Positions 47,833-56,531 of a DNA stretch of 64,000 nt are shown here, in pieces. The translations under genes and the position numbers were made by a program. The stretch lies in the NCBI RefSeq assembly GCF_025562455.1, contig NZ_JAHPRO010000006.1, positions 99,578 through 163,577 on the forward strand. The letters run 5' to 3'. Positions within the stretch are counted from its first letter, which is position 1. The number at the start of each line of letters is the position of its first letter. The notes under the pieces were generated by a model. It did not search any database. It saw nothing but the letters and a program-made list of their open reading frames with translations, and was not told where the DNA came from. The DNA is from Acinetobacter sp. WU_MDCI_Axc73 (GTDB taxonomy: Bacteria > Pseudomonadota > Gammaproteobacteria > Pseudomonadales > Moraxellaceae).

Positions 47833-48591
47833 TTATAGGCGCATTTCAATGCCTTGTGCAGCCAAAAATGTTTTCGCTTCAGGAATCGTATATTGTCCAA
47901 AGTGGAAAATACTGGCTGCCAGTACTGCATCTGCACCACCGTGTAAAATACCATCTGCCATATGTTGCAAATTTCCAACACCACCAGACGCAATGGTTGG
48001 AATTGAAACGCGATCATTAATCGCACGCATAAGTGCAATGTCATAACCTGCTTTAGTCCCGTCTGCATCCATGCTAGTCACTAACAATTCACCAGCACCA
48101 TATTCTGCCATTTTGACCGACCATTCCAAAGCATCTATACCTGTAGGTTTACGACCGCCGTGGGTAAAAATTTCCCATTTGTTTTCCCCCGTTTTTTTAG
48201 CATCAATCGCGACGACGATACATTGCGCCCCAAAACGTTGGGAAGCTTCCTGTACAAATTCGGGGTTGAACACCGCGGCAGAGTTGATACTGACTTTATC
48301 TGCGCCTGCATTGAGCAATGAACGAATATCTTCGACTTTACGCACACCACCACCGACGGTTAATGGCACAAATACAGTTTCGGCCATGCGCGCTACCGTA
48401 CGATAAGTGGTGTCGCGCCCATGATGCGTTGCGGTAATATCCAGAAATGTGATTTCATCGGCACCCTGTTCATTGTAGCGACGTGCGACTTCAACAGGAT
48501 CGCCTGCATCACGAATATCTAAAAATTGAACGCCTTTGACGACACGGCCATTATCGACATCAAGGCAGGGAATAATACGTTTTGCAAGCAT
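47833..48591 (-). CDS. hisF: Imidazole glycerol phosphate synthase subunit HisF
   Basis: A 252-residue (beta-alpha)8 cyclase subunit of histidine synthesis; it uses ammonia from HisH to make imidazole glycerol phosphate and AICAR. Phosphate loops and catalytic residues are seen: [14 protein letters not shown] with Asp11, and VVAIDAKK with Asp130; [10 protein letters not shown] closes the barrel. It is 12 kb from hisA and hisH. Confidence 0.97.
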   Translation of the reverse strand: MLAKRIIPCLDVDNGRVVKGVQFLDIRDAGDPVEVARRYNEQGADEITFLDITATHHGRDTTYRTVARMAETVFVPLTVGGGVRKVEDIRSLLNAGADKVSINSAAVFNPEFVQEASQRFGAQCIVVAIDAKKTGENKWEIFTHGGRKPTGIDALEWSVKMAEYGAGELLVTSMDADGTKAGYDIALMRAINDRVSIPTIASGGVGNLQHMADGILHGGADAVLAASIFHFGQYTIPEAKTFLAAQGIEMRL

Positions 48592-48704
48592 GGTGACATC
48601 CAGCGGTATTGGTCAAAATCAATAAAGTTCACGAGACAGAGCAGAATCTTGGTAAACTGTGGCGCTATTCTATCAAACTTATAATTGTTGCACGCAGGTT
48701 TTCT

Positions 48705-49655
48705 ATGTCGGTTTACACACCGTTGAGTTTAGAACAAGTTCAAGCATTTGCTTCGCCTTATGGATTAGAGGTCATGGACTTGATTCCAATTCAGGGAGGA
48801 ATTGAAAACACCAATTATTTTTTAGTGACGCAGGATCATCAACAGTATGTTTTGACGGTGTTTGAAGAACTCGATTTACAAGGCGCAAATGAGTTGCCGC
48901 CTGTTTTACGATATTTAGGTCAGCAACATATTCCTGTTGCGGTGCCTTTGAGTCATTCAGGTCAGTTTATCCATATCATTGCCGATAAACCTGCACAAAT
49001 TGCCCCAAGAATCTCGGGAAAGCATCCCATTCCACCAACACTCAAGCAAATTTTTGCGATAGGTCAGGCTCAGGCGCAGCTCCATATGGCCTTACAGAAC
49101 TTCCAATTTAAAAGACAAAGCTATCGAAATCACGCTTATTGGACAAATGTTGCTGATCAACTCAGATTCCATATGAATCAAGATGATCTGGAACTATTAG
49201 ATCGTGTATATCAATTATTTAATCAGCAGCGTGAACAACATCCTGATCTGCCACAGGGTTGGATTCATTCCGATTTATTCCGTGATAACACGCTATTTGA
49301 AGAAGATATTTTAAAAGGTATTTTAGATTTTTCTGAAATGAATCAGGATGATTTATTGTTTGACGTCGCGATTGCGATCAATGATTTTTGTACCGAACAT
49401 CCTAGTGCGCAACTCAATTCAGACAAATTAAATGCATTTGTTGAAGGTTATCAAACTATCCGTCAGTTCACGTCAGATGAACAGTCGTGTTTAGCAGTTT
49501 ATTTGGCAATGGCAGCCTGTCGATTCTGGTTATTGCGATTACAGGTCGCACAGCGTAATGCGCAAGAAGTTCGTCAAGGTGACGATATTTTGCAAAAAAA
49601 TCCTATAGAAATGCGACGCTTATTAGAAAGTCGCTTAGCCCATTTAACAGGTTAA
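48705..49655 (+). CDS. thrB: Homoserine kinase (APH-fold type)
   Basis: A 316-residue kinase of the aminoglycoside-phosphotransferase fold, the homoserine kinase type II that replaces GHMP-type ThrB in Pseudomonas and Acinetobacter. The catalytic loop is WIHSDLFRDNTLF and the metal motif GILDFSEM; IQGGIENTNYFL is the nucleotide loop. It makes O-phosphohomoserine for threonine synthesis. ATG 48705 (MSVYTPLSL) is the family start; the frame extends upstream to 48609 without homology. Confidence 0.9.
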   Translation: MSVYTPLSLEQVQAFASPYGLEVMDLIPIQGGIENTNYFLVTQDHQQYVLTVFEELDLQGANELPPVLRYLGQQHIPVAVPLSHSGQFIHIIADKPAQIAPRISGKHPIPPTLKQIFAIGQAQAQLHMALQNFQFKRQSYRNHAYWTNVADQLRFHMNQDDLELLDRVYQLFNQQREQHPDLPQGWIHSDLFRDNTLFEEDILKGILDFSEMNQDDLLFDVAIAINDFCTEHPSAQLNSDKLNAFVEGYQTIRQFTSDEQSCLAVYLAMAACRFWLLRLQVAQRNAQEVRQGDDILQKNPIEMRRLLESRLAHLTG

Positions 49656-49666
49656 AGGATAGTATC

Positions 49667-50296
49667 ATGCGGGATCAGGGACGGTTGGTAGAATGGTTTG
49701 ATGAAAAAGGCTACGGCTTTATCCAGCCTGACGATGCTGATAAAGATCGGGTCTTTTTACATATCAAGGATTTTGCTCGGCCTGGGCCACGTCCAATAGT
49801 AGGATGCGCACTCGAATATTTGATCATTCTGGATGAACGAGGGCGTTATCGGGCTCAACAAGTCACGTATTTAAAAGCTGCGCAGACTCGTCATTTGGCA
49901 TCAAATAAAAAACGTCCCACACCCACTGCTCCTACAGCTTCGCTTCAACCCCTGCAAATCGCGGCGGTAATTTATATTGTAGTTGTGGCTATTTTGAGCT
50001 TGATGCATGTATTACCTGCCTATAGTTTTATTTTTATTGCCCTGATGAATGTCTTGAGTTATTGGTTATATGCGCAGGATAAAGAGGCTGCCCAACTGGG
50101 AAATCGACGGGTGCCTGAACAAACTTTGCATGTGATTTCTTTTTTAGGCGGTTGGCCTGCGGCGGGGGTGGCGCAACAAAAATTGCGACATAAAACACAA
50201 AAACAACCCTTTAGGAAAATTTATTTTTGTACCATAGTCTTCAATATACTTCTATTACTCTGGCTGATTTCTCCGTTAAATGTAGTACTACGTTAG
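49667..50296 (+). CDS. Cold-shock domain fused to DUF1294 membrane protein
   Basis: A 209-residue fusion: an N-terminal cold-shock domain (GRLVEWFDEKGYGFIQPDD, about 5-65), a Lys/Pro/Thr linker (about 80-97) and a DUF1294 membrane part with three or four helices (LLHVISFLGGWPAAGVAQQKLRHK is diagnostic). It may tether an RNA- or ssDNA-binding domain to the inner membrane; the function is unknown. It follows thrB by 11 bases. Confidence 0.85.
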   Translation: MRDQGRLVEWFDEKGYGFIQPDDADKDRVFLHIKDFARPGPRPIVGCALEYLIILDERGRYRAQQVTYLKAAQTRHLASNKKRPTPTAPTASLQPLQIAAVIYIVVVAILSLMHVLPAYSFIFIALMNVLSYWLYAQDKEAAQLGNRRVPEQTLHVISFLGGWPAAGVAQQKLRHKTQKQPFRKIYFCTIVFNILLLLWLISPLNVVLR

Positions 50297-50328
50297 ACGA
50301 TCAATACAATAAATTCAAAGGTGTCTTT

Positions 50329-50724
50329 ATGAACAATTCTTTAGAACAACTGAAATCCAATAAAACCTTAACGCTGGTTCTTTATATTTTATACATTGCC
50401 GCCATTTTTAGTGCAGGGCTATTGGCAATCGTGGCACTTATTATTAACTATGTGAAACGCAGTGATGTCGAAGGTACATGGCTTGCGAGTCACTTCACTT
50501 GGCAAATTCGGACGTTTTGGTGGTATTTGTTCTGGAATATGATTGCTTTTGTACCATTTTTCTTTTTATTTTTCACAGGTGAAAATGATAATTTATTTGC
50601 TGGGATCGCTTTGTCTGCCAGTACTTTTTGTGTGGTGGTGATTGGTGCTGCATGGATCTGGATTGTTTATCGTGCAATACGTGGTCTGATCGCCTTAAAT
50701 GATAATAAAGCGATGTATCAATAA
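50329..50724 (+). CDS. DUF4870-like conserved membrane protein
   Basis: A 131-residue protein with four predicted helices; TWLASHFTWQIRTFWW recalls the H-F-x-W-Q core of DUF4870-type proteins, where a short polar segment precedes the second helix. AAAGGTG five bases before ATG 50329 decides the start; a longer frame from 50227 overlaps the previous gene. Function unknown. Confidence 0.65.
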   Translation: MNNSLEQLKSNKTLTLVLYILYIAAIFSAGLLAIVALIINYVKRSDVEGTWLASHFTWQIRTFWWYLFWNMIAFVPFFFLFFTGENDNLFAGIALSASTFCVVVIGAAWIWIVYRAIRGLIALNDNKAMYQ

Positions 50725-50847
50725 TTCAGAATTTGTAATTATCTAGAGAAGCGAATTGCTTCTCTTTTTTGCTTAATAACAGTGCGATTTGAACAATACT
50801 TGCTCACTTTGCTGCGCTATTTTGAAAATAATGTTAATAATAACTAA

Positions 50848-51023
50848 ACATTTTTAATTTATAAAGTTTACTTTTTTATTTTTATATATTTACATTTTTA
50901 ATATTTATACATTACTTTTTTGTTTATTTAAATTTACATTTTTAATTTAATTATTTTACTTTTTTAATAAATTAAACTTACATTTTTAATATTTATAATT
51001 TACAAAAAAAGTTTGTTTTTTTA
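50848..51023. repeat. 22-bp-periodic AT-rich array of alternating units
   Basis: The dinucleotide AC recurs every 22 bases at 50848, 50870, 50892, 50914, 50936, 50958, 50980 and 51002. Units alternate: type A starts ACATTTTTAAT (50848, 50892, 50936, 50980) and type B ACTTTTTT (50870, 50914, 50958), giving an exact 44-bp super-repeat; the eighth unit has A in place of T. The tails of the units vary but stay pure A/T. It ends 23 bases from the stop of the IS630-type HTH gene. The rest of 50725-51045 holds nothing else. Confidence 0.85.
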
Positions 51024-51045
51024 GTCGTTCAATTTTGTATTTGTT

Positions 51046-51405
51046 TTAACCATAGAAGCGGCCTTTACGACGACGTAGACCCAAAACATGAATCGCACGA
51101 ACCAAGACTGCATAGGAAACTGAATAGCCAAACTCCTGTTCAAATAAGGGGATCAAATCACTAATATTTTGAAATTTTGTATTTTTTACAAAGGCTTGAA
51201 ATGAGTCCCAGTCTTTGATGTGTGTGGGCGCACCACGTTTTTTAGTCGGTTTGGGGTTCAAGCTTCCCGTCTCTTCTTCCAGCTTAATCCATGCGTCCAG
51301 TGTGACTCTGGAGATGTTGAATTCCTTACAAACGGCAAGCTTATAGTCGGTTTTTTTGTAGGCTGCAATCGCAGCTTTACGCGTTTCAATCGAGTAACGT
51401 GGCAT
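51046..51405 (-). CDS. Orphan IS630-type helix-turn-helix protein
   Basis: A 119-residue protein resembling the N-terminal HTH half of IS630-family transposases: RYSIETRKAAIAAYKK, then VCKEFNISRVTLDAWIKLEEETG is the HTH, followed by a second HTH-like part (LIPLFEQEFGYSVSYAVLVRAIHVLGLRRRKG). No DDE catalytic partner ORF follows; downstream is the 22-bp array. The frame is intact, so it may be a domesticated DNA-binding protein. The start MPRYS (51405) is chosen by family; 51426 is in frame. Confidence 0.7.
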   Translation of the reverse strand: MPRYSIETRKAAIAAYKKTDYKLAVCKEFNISRVTLDAWIKLEEETGSLNPKPTKKRGAPTHIKDWDSFQAFVKNTKFQNISDLIPLFEQEFGYSVSYAVLVRAIHVLGLRRRKGRFYG

Positions 51406-51503
51406 TTTATTCTCAGATTTATTCAAAAGATTTTTTTATTATATGGCATAGTTGTTGCAAAAGAATAATCACTGAATATTATTTTATTGCGAGTTACAAT
51501 AAA

Positions 51504-52832
51504 ATGGAAAATGAGAAATTTTCAATCAGGAAGCTGAGTTTATGGCAAGTGGTCATTGTTGGCATTGCTTATATGACGCCTATGACGGTGTTTGATACTT
51601 TTGGGATTGTTTCTGAAACCACAGATGGGCGAGTGCCACTGGCTTATTTGTTGGCGCTGGTGGCCATGTTATTGACTGCGATTAGCTATGCAAGATTTAG
51701 TCATTGTTCAGAACGACCTGGTTCAGCCTATAGCTATACTGCTGAAAGCTGTGGAGCAACCGCCGGTTTCTTCGTGGGGTGGTGTGCCTTACTGGATTAT
51801 CTTCTCTTGCCGTTGATTAATGCTTTATTGGCAGGGATTTATTTACATGCTTTGATTCCAGAGATGCCATATTGGTTCTGGGTGATGCTGGTAGCCGCTT
51901 TGGTCACATTGGTGAATTGTTTCCGTATCCAGATTTTAGCGAACTTGAGCTTATTATTTGTCTTTGCGCCGATTGTGCTAATGCTGGTATTTATTTATCT
52001 GGTGATTAAAGGAATTGGGACGACCAAAGGTTATGACCATGTGCTTACGCTTGTACCGCTTTGGAATGGAGATACTCAAATACTTCCATTGATTGCAGGC
52101 GCATCAATTTTATGTTTTTCTTTTCTTGGTTTTGATGCAGTCACGACATTGTCACAGGAAACAGAACAGCCAAAAAAAGTGATTCCCCAAGCGGTGATTT
52201 TAACCACGCTAGCTGGTGGTGTTATTTTCATCAGTGCTTCATGGTTTATTCAGTTGTACTTTCCAGATAACACACGTTTTAAGCATCCAAGTGAGGCTTT
52301 GCCAGAGATTGTATTGTATGTGGGCGGGGCTTTTTTTCAGGCGATCTTTCTATGCGGACAAATCATGAATACGGTAGCTTCAGGTTTGGCGACCCACGCC
52401 AGTGCCGCGCGATTGATTCATATTATGGGTAAAGACGGTATTTTCTATAAAAAGATTTTTGGCAGCTTTAATGCCAGACTAGGTACACCGCTCTATTCAG
52501 TTTTGGTCATTGGTGCGATTTCCATGATTGCTATGTTGCTGGATTTGGCAACGGTGGTTAGTCTGATTAGCTTCGGTGCACTTATTGCGTTTACTGCGGT
52601 CAATTTTTCGGTCTTTATGCATTTTTATGTCAAAAAAGGACAGAACAAAGGCTGGAATAATCTCTTTAAAAATCTTGTGCTTCCAATCTTCTCTGTCGCT
52701 GCTATTGTCTGTCTGTGGTTTAATCTTGATGCCGCCGCCCTACATTTTGGTTGTGCTTGGCTCAGTCTGGGAATTGCCATTTTTATCTATAAAAAATTGA
52801 GAAAGCAAAGTGTTGTCATGAGCAATGCTTAA
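51504..52832 (+). CDS. puuP: Putrescine-type APC permease (PuuP-like)
   Basis: A 442-residue APC transporter with 12 predicted helices. SLWQVVIVGIAYMTPMTVFDTFGIVS, LLDYLLLPLINALLAGIYL and CFSFLGFDAVTTLSQETEQP match E. coli PuuP closely, so putrescine or a similar diamine is the likely substrate. ATG 51504 is the family start; upstream extension overlaps the divergent HTH gene. The oxidase gene follows after 30 bases. Confidence 0.82.
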   Translation: MENEKFSIRKLSLWQVVIVGIAYMTPMTVFDTFGIVSETTDGRVPLAYLLALVAMLLTAISYARFSHCSERPGSAYSYTAESCGATAGFFVGWCALLDYLLLPLINALLAGIYLHALIPEMPYWFWVMLVAALVTLVNCFRIQILANLSLLFVFAPIVLMLVFIYLVIKGIGTTKGYDHVLTLVPLWNGDTQILPLIAGASILCFSFLGFDAVTTLSQETEQPKKVIPQAVILTTLAGGVIFISASWFIQLYFPDNTRFKHPSEALPEIVLYVGGAFFQAIFLCGQIMNTVASGLATHASAARLIHIMGKDGIFYKKIFGSFNARLGTPLYSVLVIGAISMIAMLLDLATVVSLISFGALIAFTAVNFSVFMHFYVKKGQNKGWNNLFKNLVLPIFSVAAIVCLWFNLDAAALHFGCAWLSLGIAIFIYKKLRKQSVVMSNA

Positions 52833-52862
52833 TAAATGTCGGAATGAAAGTGAGTTGAACAA

Positions 52863-54281
52863 ATGAACAATGTATTGATGAAGCCCGTGCTGTTGAATGA
52901 TGTGGAATTTAGAGCGAGCCAAGCTTTGAGTAGCGACAAAGAGTGGAACTGGATTGCTCCACAACATGGACAATTCGAGCATGCTGCGAATTATTATGAG
53001 AGTTCTTTAGCAGTCTGGCATCAATTTGAAAGTTTACAAACTGATCTTGAGTGTGATGTCTTGGTCGTTGGTGGAGGCTTACTTGGTGCATCTACTGCAC
53101 TTCACCTGGCTGAACAAGGCGTGGAAACCGTTTTGGTTGAAAAAAGTCGCATAGGGAGCGGTGCTTCAGGACGTAACGGTGGACAGCTGACTCCAGGCCT
53201 TGCGCGTTGGGAAGCAGAAGAAATGATTGAGCAACTCAGTCATGCGGATGCGAAAAAATTATGGCAGTTTACCTCGACTGAAGCCATGCAATTAATTGAT
53301 TCAATTCTGGAGCGATATCAGATTGATGCGGCGCGAAAACATGGACATATTACTGCCGCAGTACATGAAGGACATTTAGTTGCCTTAACACAAGGAGCAG
53401 ATGCCCGAAAGTATCTGGGTGAAAACCATACTCAAGTGGTTGGCAAACATGAACTCTATGAATATGTGAAGTCAGATCATTATTTTGGGGGACTAGTAGA
53501 TAGCTTAGGTGGCCATATTCATCCTTTAGCGCTCAATCGTGGGCTGATCTATGGGTTTTGTCAGCATGGTGGGCAAGTGTATGAACATACCGAAGTCGTC
53601 TCGATACAGCAACGGGAGGATGGGATTTATGTTCATACCACTACAGGATGCATTAAAGCGCGAAAAAGTGTGGTATTAGCGGTTCATCATGCTTCTTTTA
53701 AATTGCTGGAACAAAAAAATCAAACCACCATTCCATTTTATACCTATGTCTGTACCACCGCGCAGCTTAATATTGAATTAAAACAATTATTGCCACAGGA
53801 TCACCCTGTGTATGACACCCAATTTCAAATTGATTATTACCGTGGAGTTTCCAATAATCGACTCCTTTTTGGTGGACAAGGCACAGGAACTTGTTGGAAT
53901 GCTGAGAAAACAGCACAGTATTTGAAAGGTCGCATACTGCATGTGTTTCCACAATTAGAACAGGTCGAACTAGATTTTGTCTGGAGTGGTACAACTGACT
54001 TAACTGTTAATGGTGCAACCGATAGCCGAAAATCACGGGATAAATTTCCTGTCTATGCTGTACATGGTTGGAGTGGCCATGGCGTAGCGCAAACTGTCCG
54101 AATTGGCAAAGCCATTGCAGATGATTTTTGTGGGCAGTCAGATGACTTTGAGATGCTGACCCAGATTCAGCATCAAGATATTCTTTGGGGCAGAGCTTTG
54201 GCGCCTCTAGTTATTCCGATGGCAAAAGGATTTTATGGCGTTGGTGCTGCGGTGAATCCAGGCAAAATGGTATCGTTTTAG
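52863..54281 (+). CDS. puuB: Gamma-glutamylputrescine oxidase-like flavoprotein (PuuB-like)
   Basis: A 472-residue DAO-fold oxidase. The FAD motif DVLVVGGGLLGASTALHLAE is at about 63-82, then GSGASGRNGGQLTPG, GGHIHPLALNRG and, near the end, VHGWSGHGVAQT. The paired PuuP-like transporter supports a role in gamma-glutamylated putrescine oxidation. The gamma-glutamyl ligase PuuA and hydrolase PuuD are not in the window, so the full pathway cannot be confirmed. Confidence 0.8.
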   Translation: MNNVLMKPVLLNDVEFRASQALSSDKEWNWIAPQHGQFEHAANYYESSLAVWHQFESLQTDLECDVLVVGGGLLGASTALHLAEQGVETVLVEKSRIGSGASGRNGGQLTPGLARWEAEEMIEQLSHADAKKLWQFTSTEAMQLIDSILERYQIDAARKHGHITAAVHEGHLVALTQGADARKYLGENHTQVVGKHELYEYVKSDHYFGGLVDSLGGHIHPLALNRGLIYGFCQHGGQVYEHTEVVSIQQREDGIYVHTTTGCIKARKSVVLAVHHASFKLLEQKNQTTIPFYTYVCTTAQLNIELKQLLPQDHPVYDTQFQIDYYRGVSNNRLLFGGQGTGTCWNAEKTAQYLKGRILHVFPQLEQVELDFVWSGTTDLTVNGATDSRKSRDKFPVYAVHGWSGHGVAQTVRIGKAIADDFCGQSDDFEMLTQIQHQDILWGRALAPLVIPMAKGFYGVGAAVNPGKMVSF

Positions 54282-54299
54282 TCTCAAAACACACTTAAC

Positions 54300-54329
54300 T
54301 CAGGCAATATACAAAAATATATTGCCTGA
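54300..54329 (+). terminator. Hairpin after puuB
   Basis: A 12-bp stem (TCAGGCAATATA with its complement) and a six-base loop, without a clear T run. Two smaller hairpins follow within 50 bases, so this leader to the ABC gene is structured. Confidence 0.45.
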
Positions 54330-54426
54330 TCTGTGAAGATCATCAGGGTATCAGGTGCTATCTGATGCATGCTCGTTGTGTTAATTTAGAAGTGGAATTA
54401 ATTGAAAATAATAACTAGCCATCGTT

Positions 54427-54762
54427 ATGAATGTATTGAAACGCTTTGAATGGATAAAGAGTTATCGCTTTGCCTGTCAACTTGCGATGCAGCGATATTC
54501 ACGCCTGAGATTAGATTTTATCTTGATGTTTTTACTGGTGGTTTTCGTTGCAATATTTGGTACTTTGTTTCCTTATCTCATGAAGTTATTGGTCGATCAG
54601 GTTGAACAAAATCATCATATTGAAATTGCGCATTTATTTAGTTTAGAAAAACTCTATTTACTAGTGCTAGCTTATGCCGCAGCATGGCTCATGTCGCAAT
54701 TGTTATCTTGGTGTCAAAATTTATTTAGCATGATCATGTCGGTAAACTTTGAGAAGCGCTAA
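54427..54762 (+). CDS. ABC exporter, N-terminal fragment (split gene)
   Basis: 111 residues with two predicted helices (about 37-55 and 75-94) corresponding to the start of a type-I ABC exporter membrane domain. It stops at TAA 54760-54762 directly after VNFEKR, a place where intact exporters continue (typically K-R-L). The downstream frame begins on the last A of this stop. Together the two parts have 571 residues, the normal length of a half-transporter, so one indel probably split the gene. Confidence 0.75.
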   Translation: MNVLKRFEWIKSYRFACQLAMQRYSRLRLDFILMFLLVVFVAIFGTLFPYLMKLLVDQVEQNHHIEIAHLFSLEKLYLLVLAYAAAWLMSQLLSWCQNLFSMIMSVNFEKR

Positions 54763-56144
54763 TGTATTCAGGCGTCGAAAATTTTTTAGCCCTGAAAAAA
54801 CAACATCAAGATCAAACGGAAATAGGCGCATTGCTGACTGACTTGCAACGTGGAGCATCTGCAATGAGCGAAATGACTTTTGCTTTTTTCATGTTATTGG
54901 GGCCGATTATATTTCAACTTTTATTTATTTTTGCTGTGTTATTTAAAGCAATTAATATTATTTTTAGTGTGTTTTTTGTAGGGACAGCCCTTATGATTTT
55001 TGTTGTCTCTATTTTAATTAGTAAAAAGAGCAGTGGTTATTTTAATGAAATTTATCAGGGACGTAATTTGCTTAATACGGCTGTTTTAGAAAAAATATCT
55101 CAAAGCTATGAAATTAAAATTAAACATTCACAAGCATATGAGCAGAATCGTTTAAAACAAAGTTTATCGAGCTATGCAGCGATCATCAAAAAAACCAATC
55201 TTCGTATTGGTGGATTAATGGTGATGCAAGTTCTTTTAATTTTTCTATTTTTACTCGGGTTTATGTTTTATACCGCCTATATTTCCCAACACCAGCAAAT
55301 TAGCTCAGGAGATTTCGTACTGATTAGCACGTATATAATTCAGTTGACTCTGCCTTTTTTGATGGTCTCGCAAAGCTTGATGCGGGTGAATGGCAATATT
55401 GTCGCGTTGAATACTTATCGACAATATTTTGATCTAACACGTGATTATTATCAGCCTTGGACAGCAACAGGGCATCATACTTCAGTTTTATATCAATTTG
55501 AAGATGCCACATTGAACTTGGGTAAACATGAGATACAGCATTTTAATTTACAGCTATTGAATGATACTCACTATGCGATTGTAGGTCAGACAGGTCGAGG
55601 AAAAACTTCACTTATCAATTATTTAATTGGCGTATCCAAGATTAAAGCTGGCAAACTCTATTATCAGGATTTGGATGTTTCCGAGAACTTTTCTGAAGAA
55701 ATTTTTAATCAAGTCAGTTTTGTGGGGCAACATGCTGTTATTTTTTCTGGCAGTTTAAAAGACAATCTGGTTTATAATAGTCCTTATGATTATACAGATG
55801 ATGAATTGATAAACTGGCTAAAAAAATTTAAATTAAACTCAATTCTTGAAAAGAACAAAATAACATTGAATGAGAATATAGGTGATTTGTATAAAAATTT
55901 TTCAGGAGGCGAAAAACAGCGAATAAGTATTTTGCGTGGAATTTTAAGACAACCGCAATTATTGATTTTAGATGAGCCAACATCAGCATTAGATATTACG
56001 ACTGCACTAGAAATAATAGAACTGCTAAAAAAACAGGTAAAATCTTTGATTATAGTTTCACATTCACAGCAATGTATTGATTTAATGGATGAAGTAATTG
56101 ATTTGGATCAGCAGTTTAATCTGAGCATTGAAAAGAATACATGA
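54762..56144 (+). CDS. ABC exporter, main part with ATPase domain (split gene)
   Basis: 460 residues: four remaining helices (to about 215) and an ATPase domain with Walker A GQTGRGKTS (about 280), Q-loop, signature FSGGEKQR, Walker B LLILDEP and H-loop SHSQ, all intact. It could be translated by coupling at the TAATG overlap. It lies just upstream of the NRPS gene and is a natural candidate for exporting its product. Confidence 0.78.
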   Translation: MYSGVENFLALKKQHQDQTEIGALLTDLQRGASAMSEMTFAFFMLLGPIIFQLLFIFAVLFKAINIIFSVFFVGTALMIFVVSILISKKSSGYFNEIYQGRNLLNTAVLEKISQSYEIKIKHSQAYEQNRLKQSLSSYAAIIKKTNLRIGGLMVMQVLLIFLFLLGFMFYTAYISQHQQISSGDFVLISTYIIQLTLPFLMVSQSLMRVNGNIVALNTYRQYFDLTRDYYQPWTATGHHTSVLYQFEDATLNLGKHEIQHFNLQLLNDTHYAIVGQTGRGKTSLINYLIGVSKIKAGKLYYQDLDVSENFSEEIFNQVSFVGQHAVIFSGSLKDNLVYNSPYDYTDDELINWLKKFKLNSILEKNKITLNENIGDLYKNFSGGEKQRISILRGILRQPQLLILDEPTSALDITTALEIIELLKKQVKSLIIVSHSQQCIDLMDEVIDLDQQFNLSIEKNT

Positions 56145-56202
56145 TAATAAAATGCGTTTCTTGAAAAATTTGATTCAGATGCAAAAAAATGTCAAATCAA
56201 GT

Positions 56203-56221
56203 AAATCATTCAGATGATTTT
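56203..56221 (+). terminator. Weak hairpin after the ABC gene
   Basis: Stem AAATCAT / ATGATTT with a TCAG loop and a short T-rich tail. Confidence 0.35.
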
Positions 56222-56531
56222 GTAATTTAAACTCCATTATTTCTGCTATTTTTTTATAAAAGTAATACCTAACAATGAGTTGAATATTTTTTTTAATCAT
56301 TAATCGATAAAAAATAAATGCGAAAGGCGATTTTTTTAATTATTTATTAAGCAATTCTGCCTATCATCAACAGGAAAACAATAAACCTGAATAAAAAAAT
56401 CAATTTTAGGTCATTGTTTAAATTTTTATATGTTTCTGATGAACTGCATATAAATACAAGAGTTTTATCCTGAGTTTTTATTGAATAAGTATTTGGGATA
56501 AATAACGCGATGGCGAACATCTGGACATCCT
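56222..56531. other. AT-rich leader region of the NRPS gene
   Basis: About 310 bases with no supported ORF. It presumably contains the NRPS promoter; no clear operator symmetry is seen. The ribosome-binding site before ATG 56532 is weak (TCTGGA). Confidence 0.35.

Noticed and set aside
50848..51023. Array as a CRISPR locus
   Set aside because: Unit length 22 with no distinct unique spacers, pure A/T drift between units, and no cas genes in the window.
50848..51023. Array as a repeat-coding sequence
   Set aside because: Neither 22 nor 44 is a multiple of three and all frames contain stops.
51046..51405. Active IS630 insertion sequence
   Set aside because: No DDE transposase frame, no terminal inverted repeats and no TA target duplication could be seen around it.
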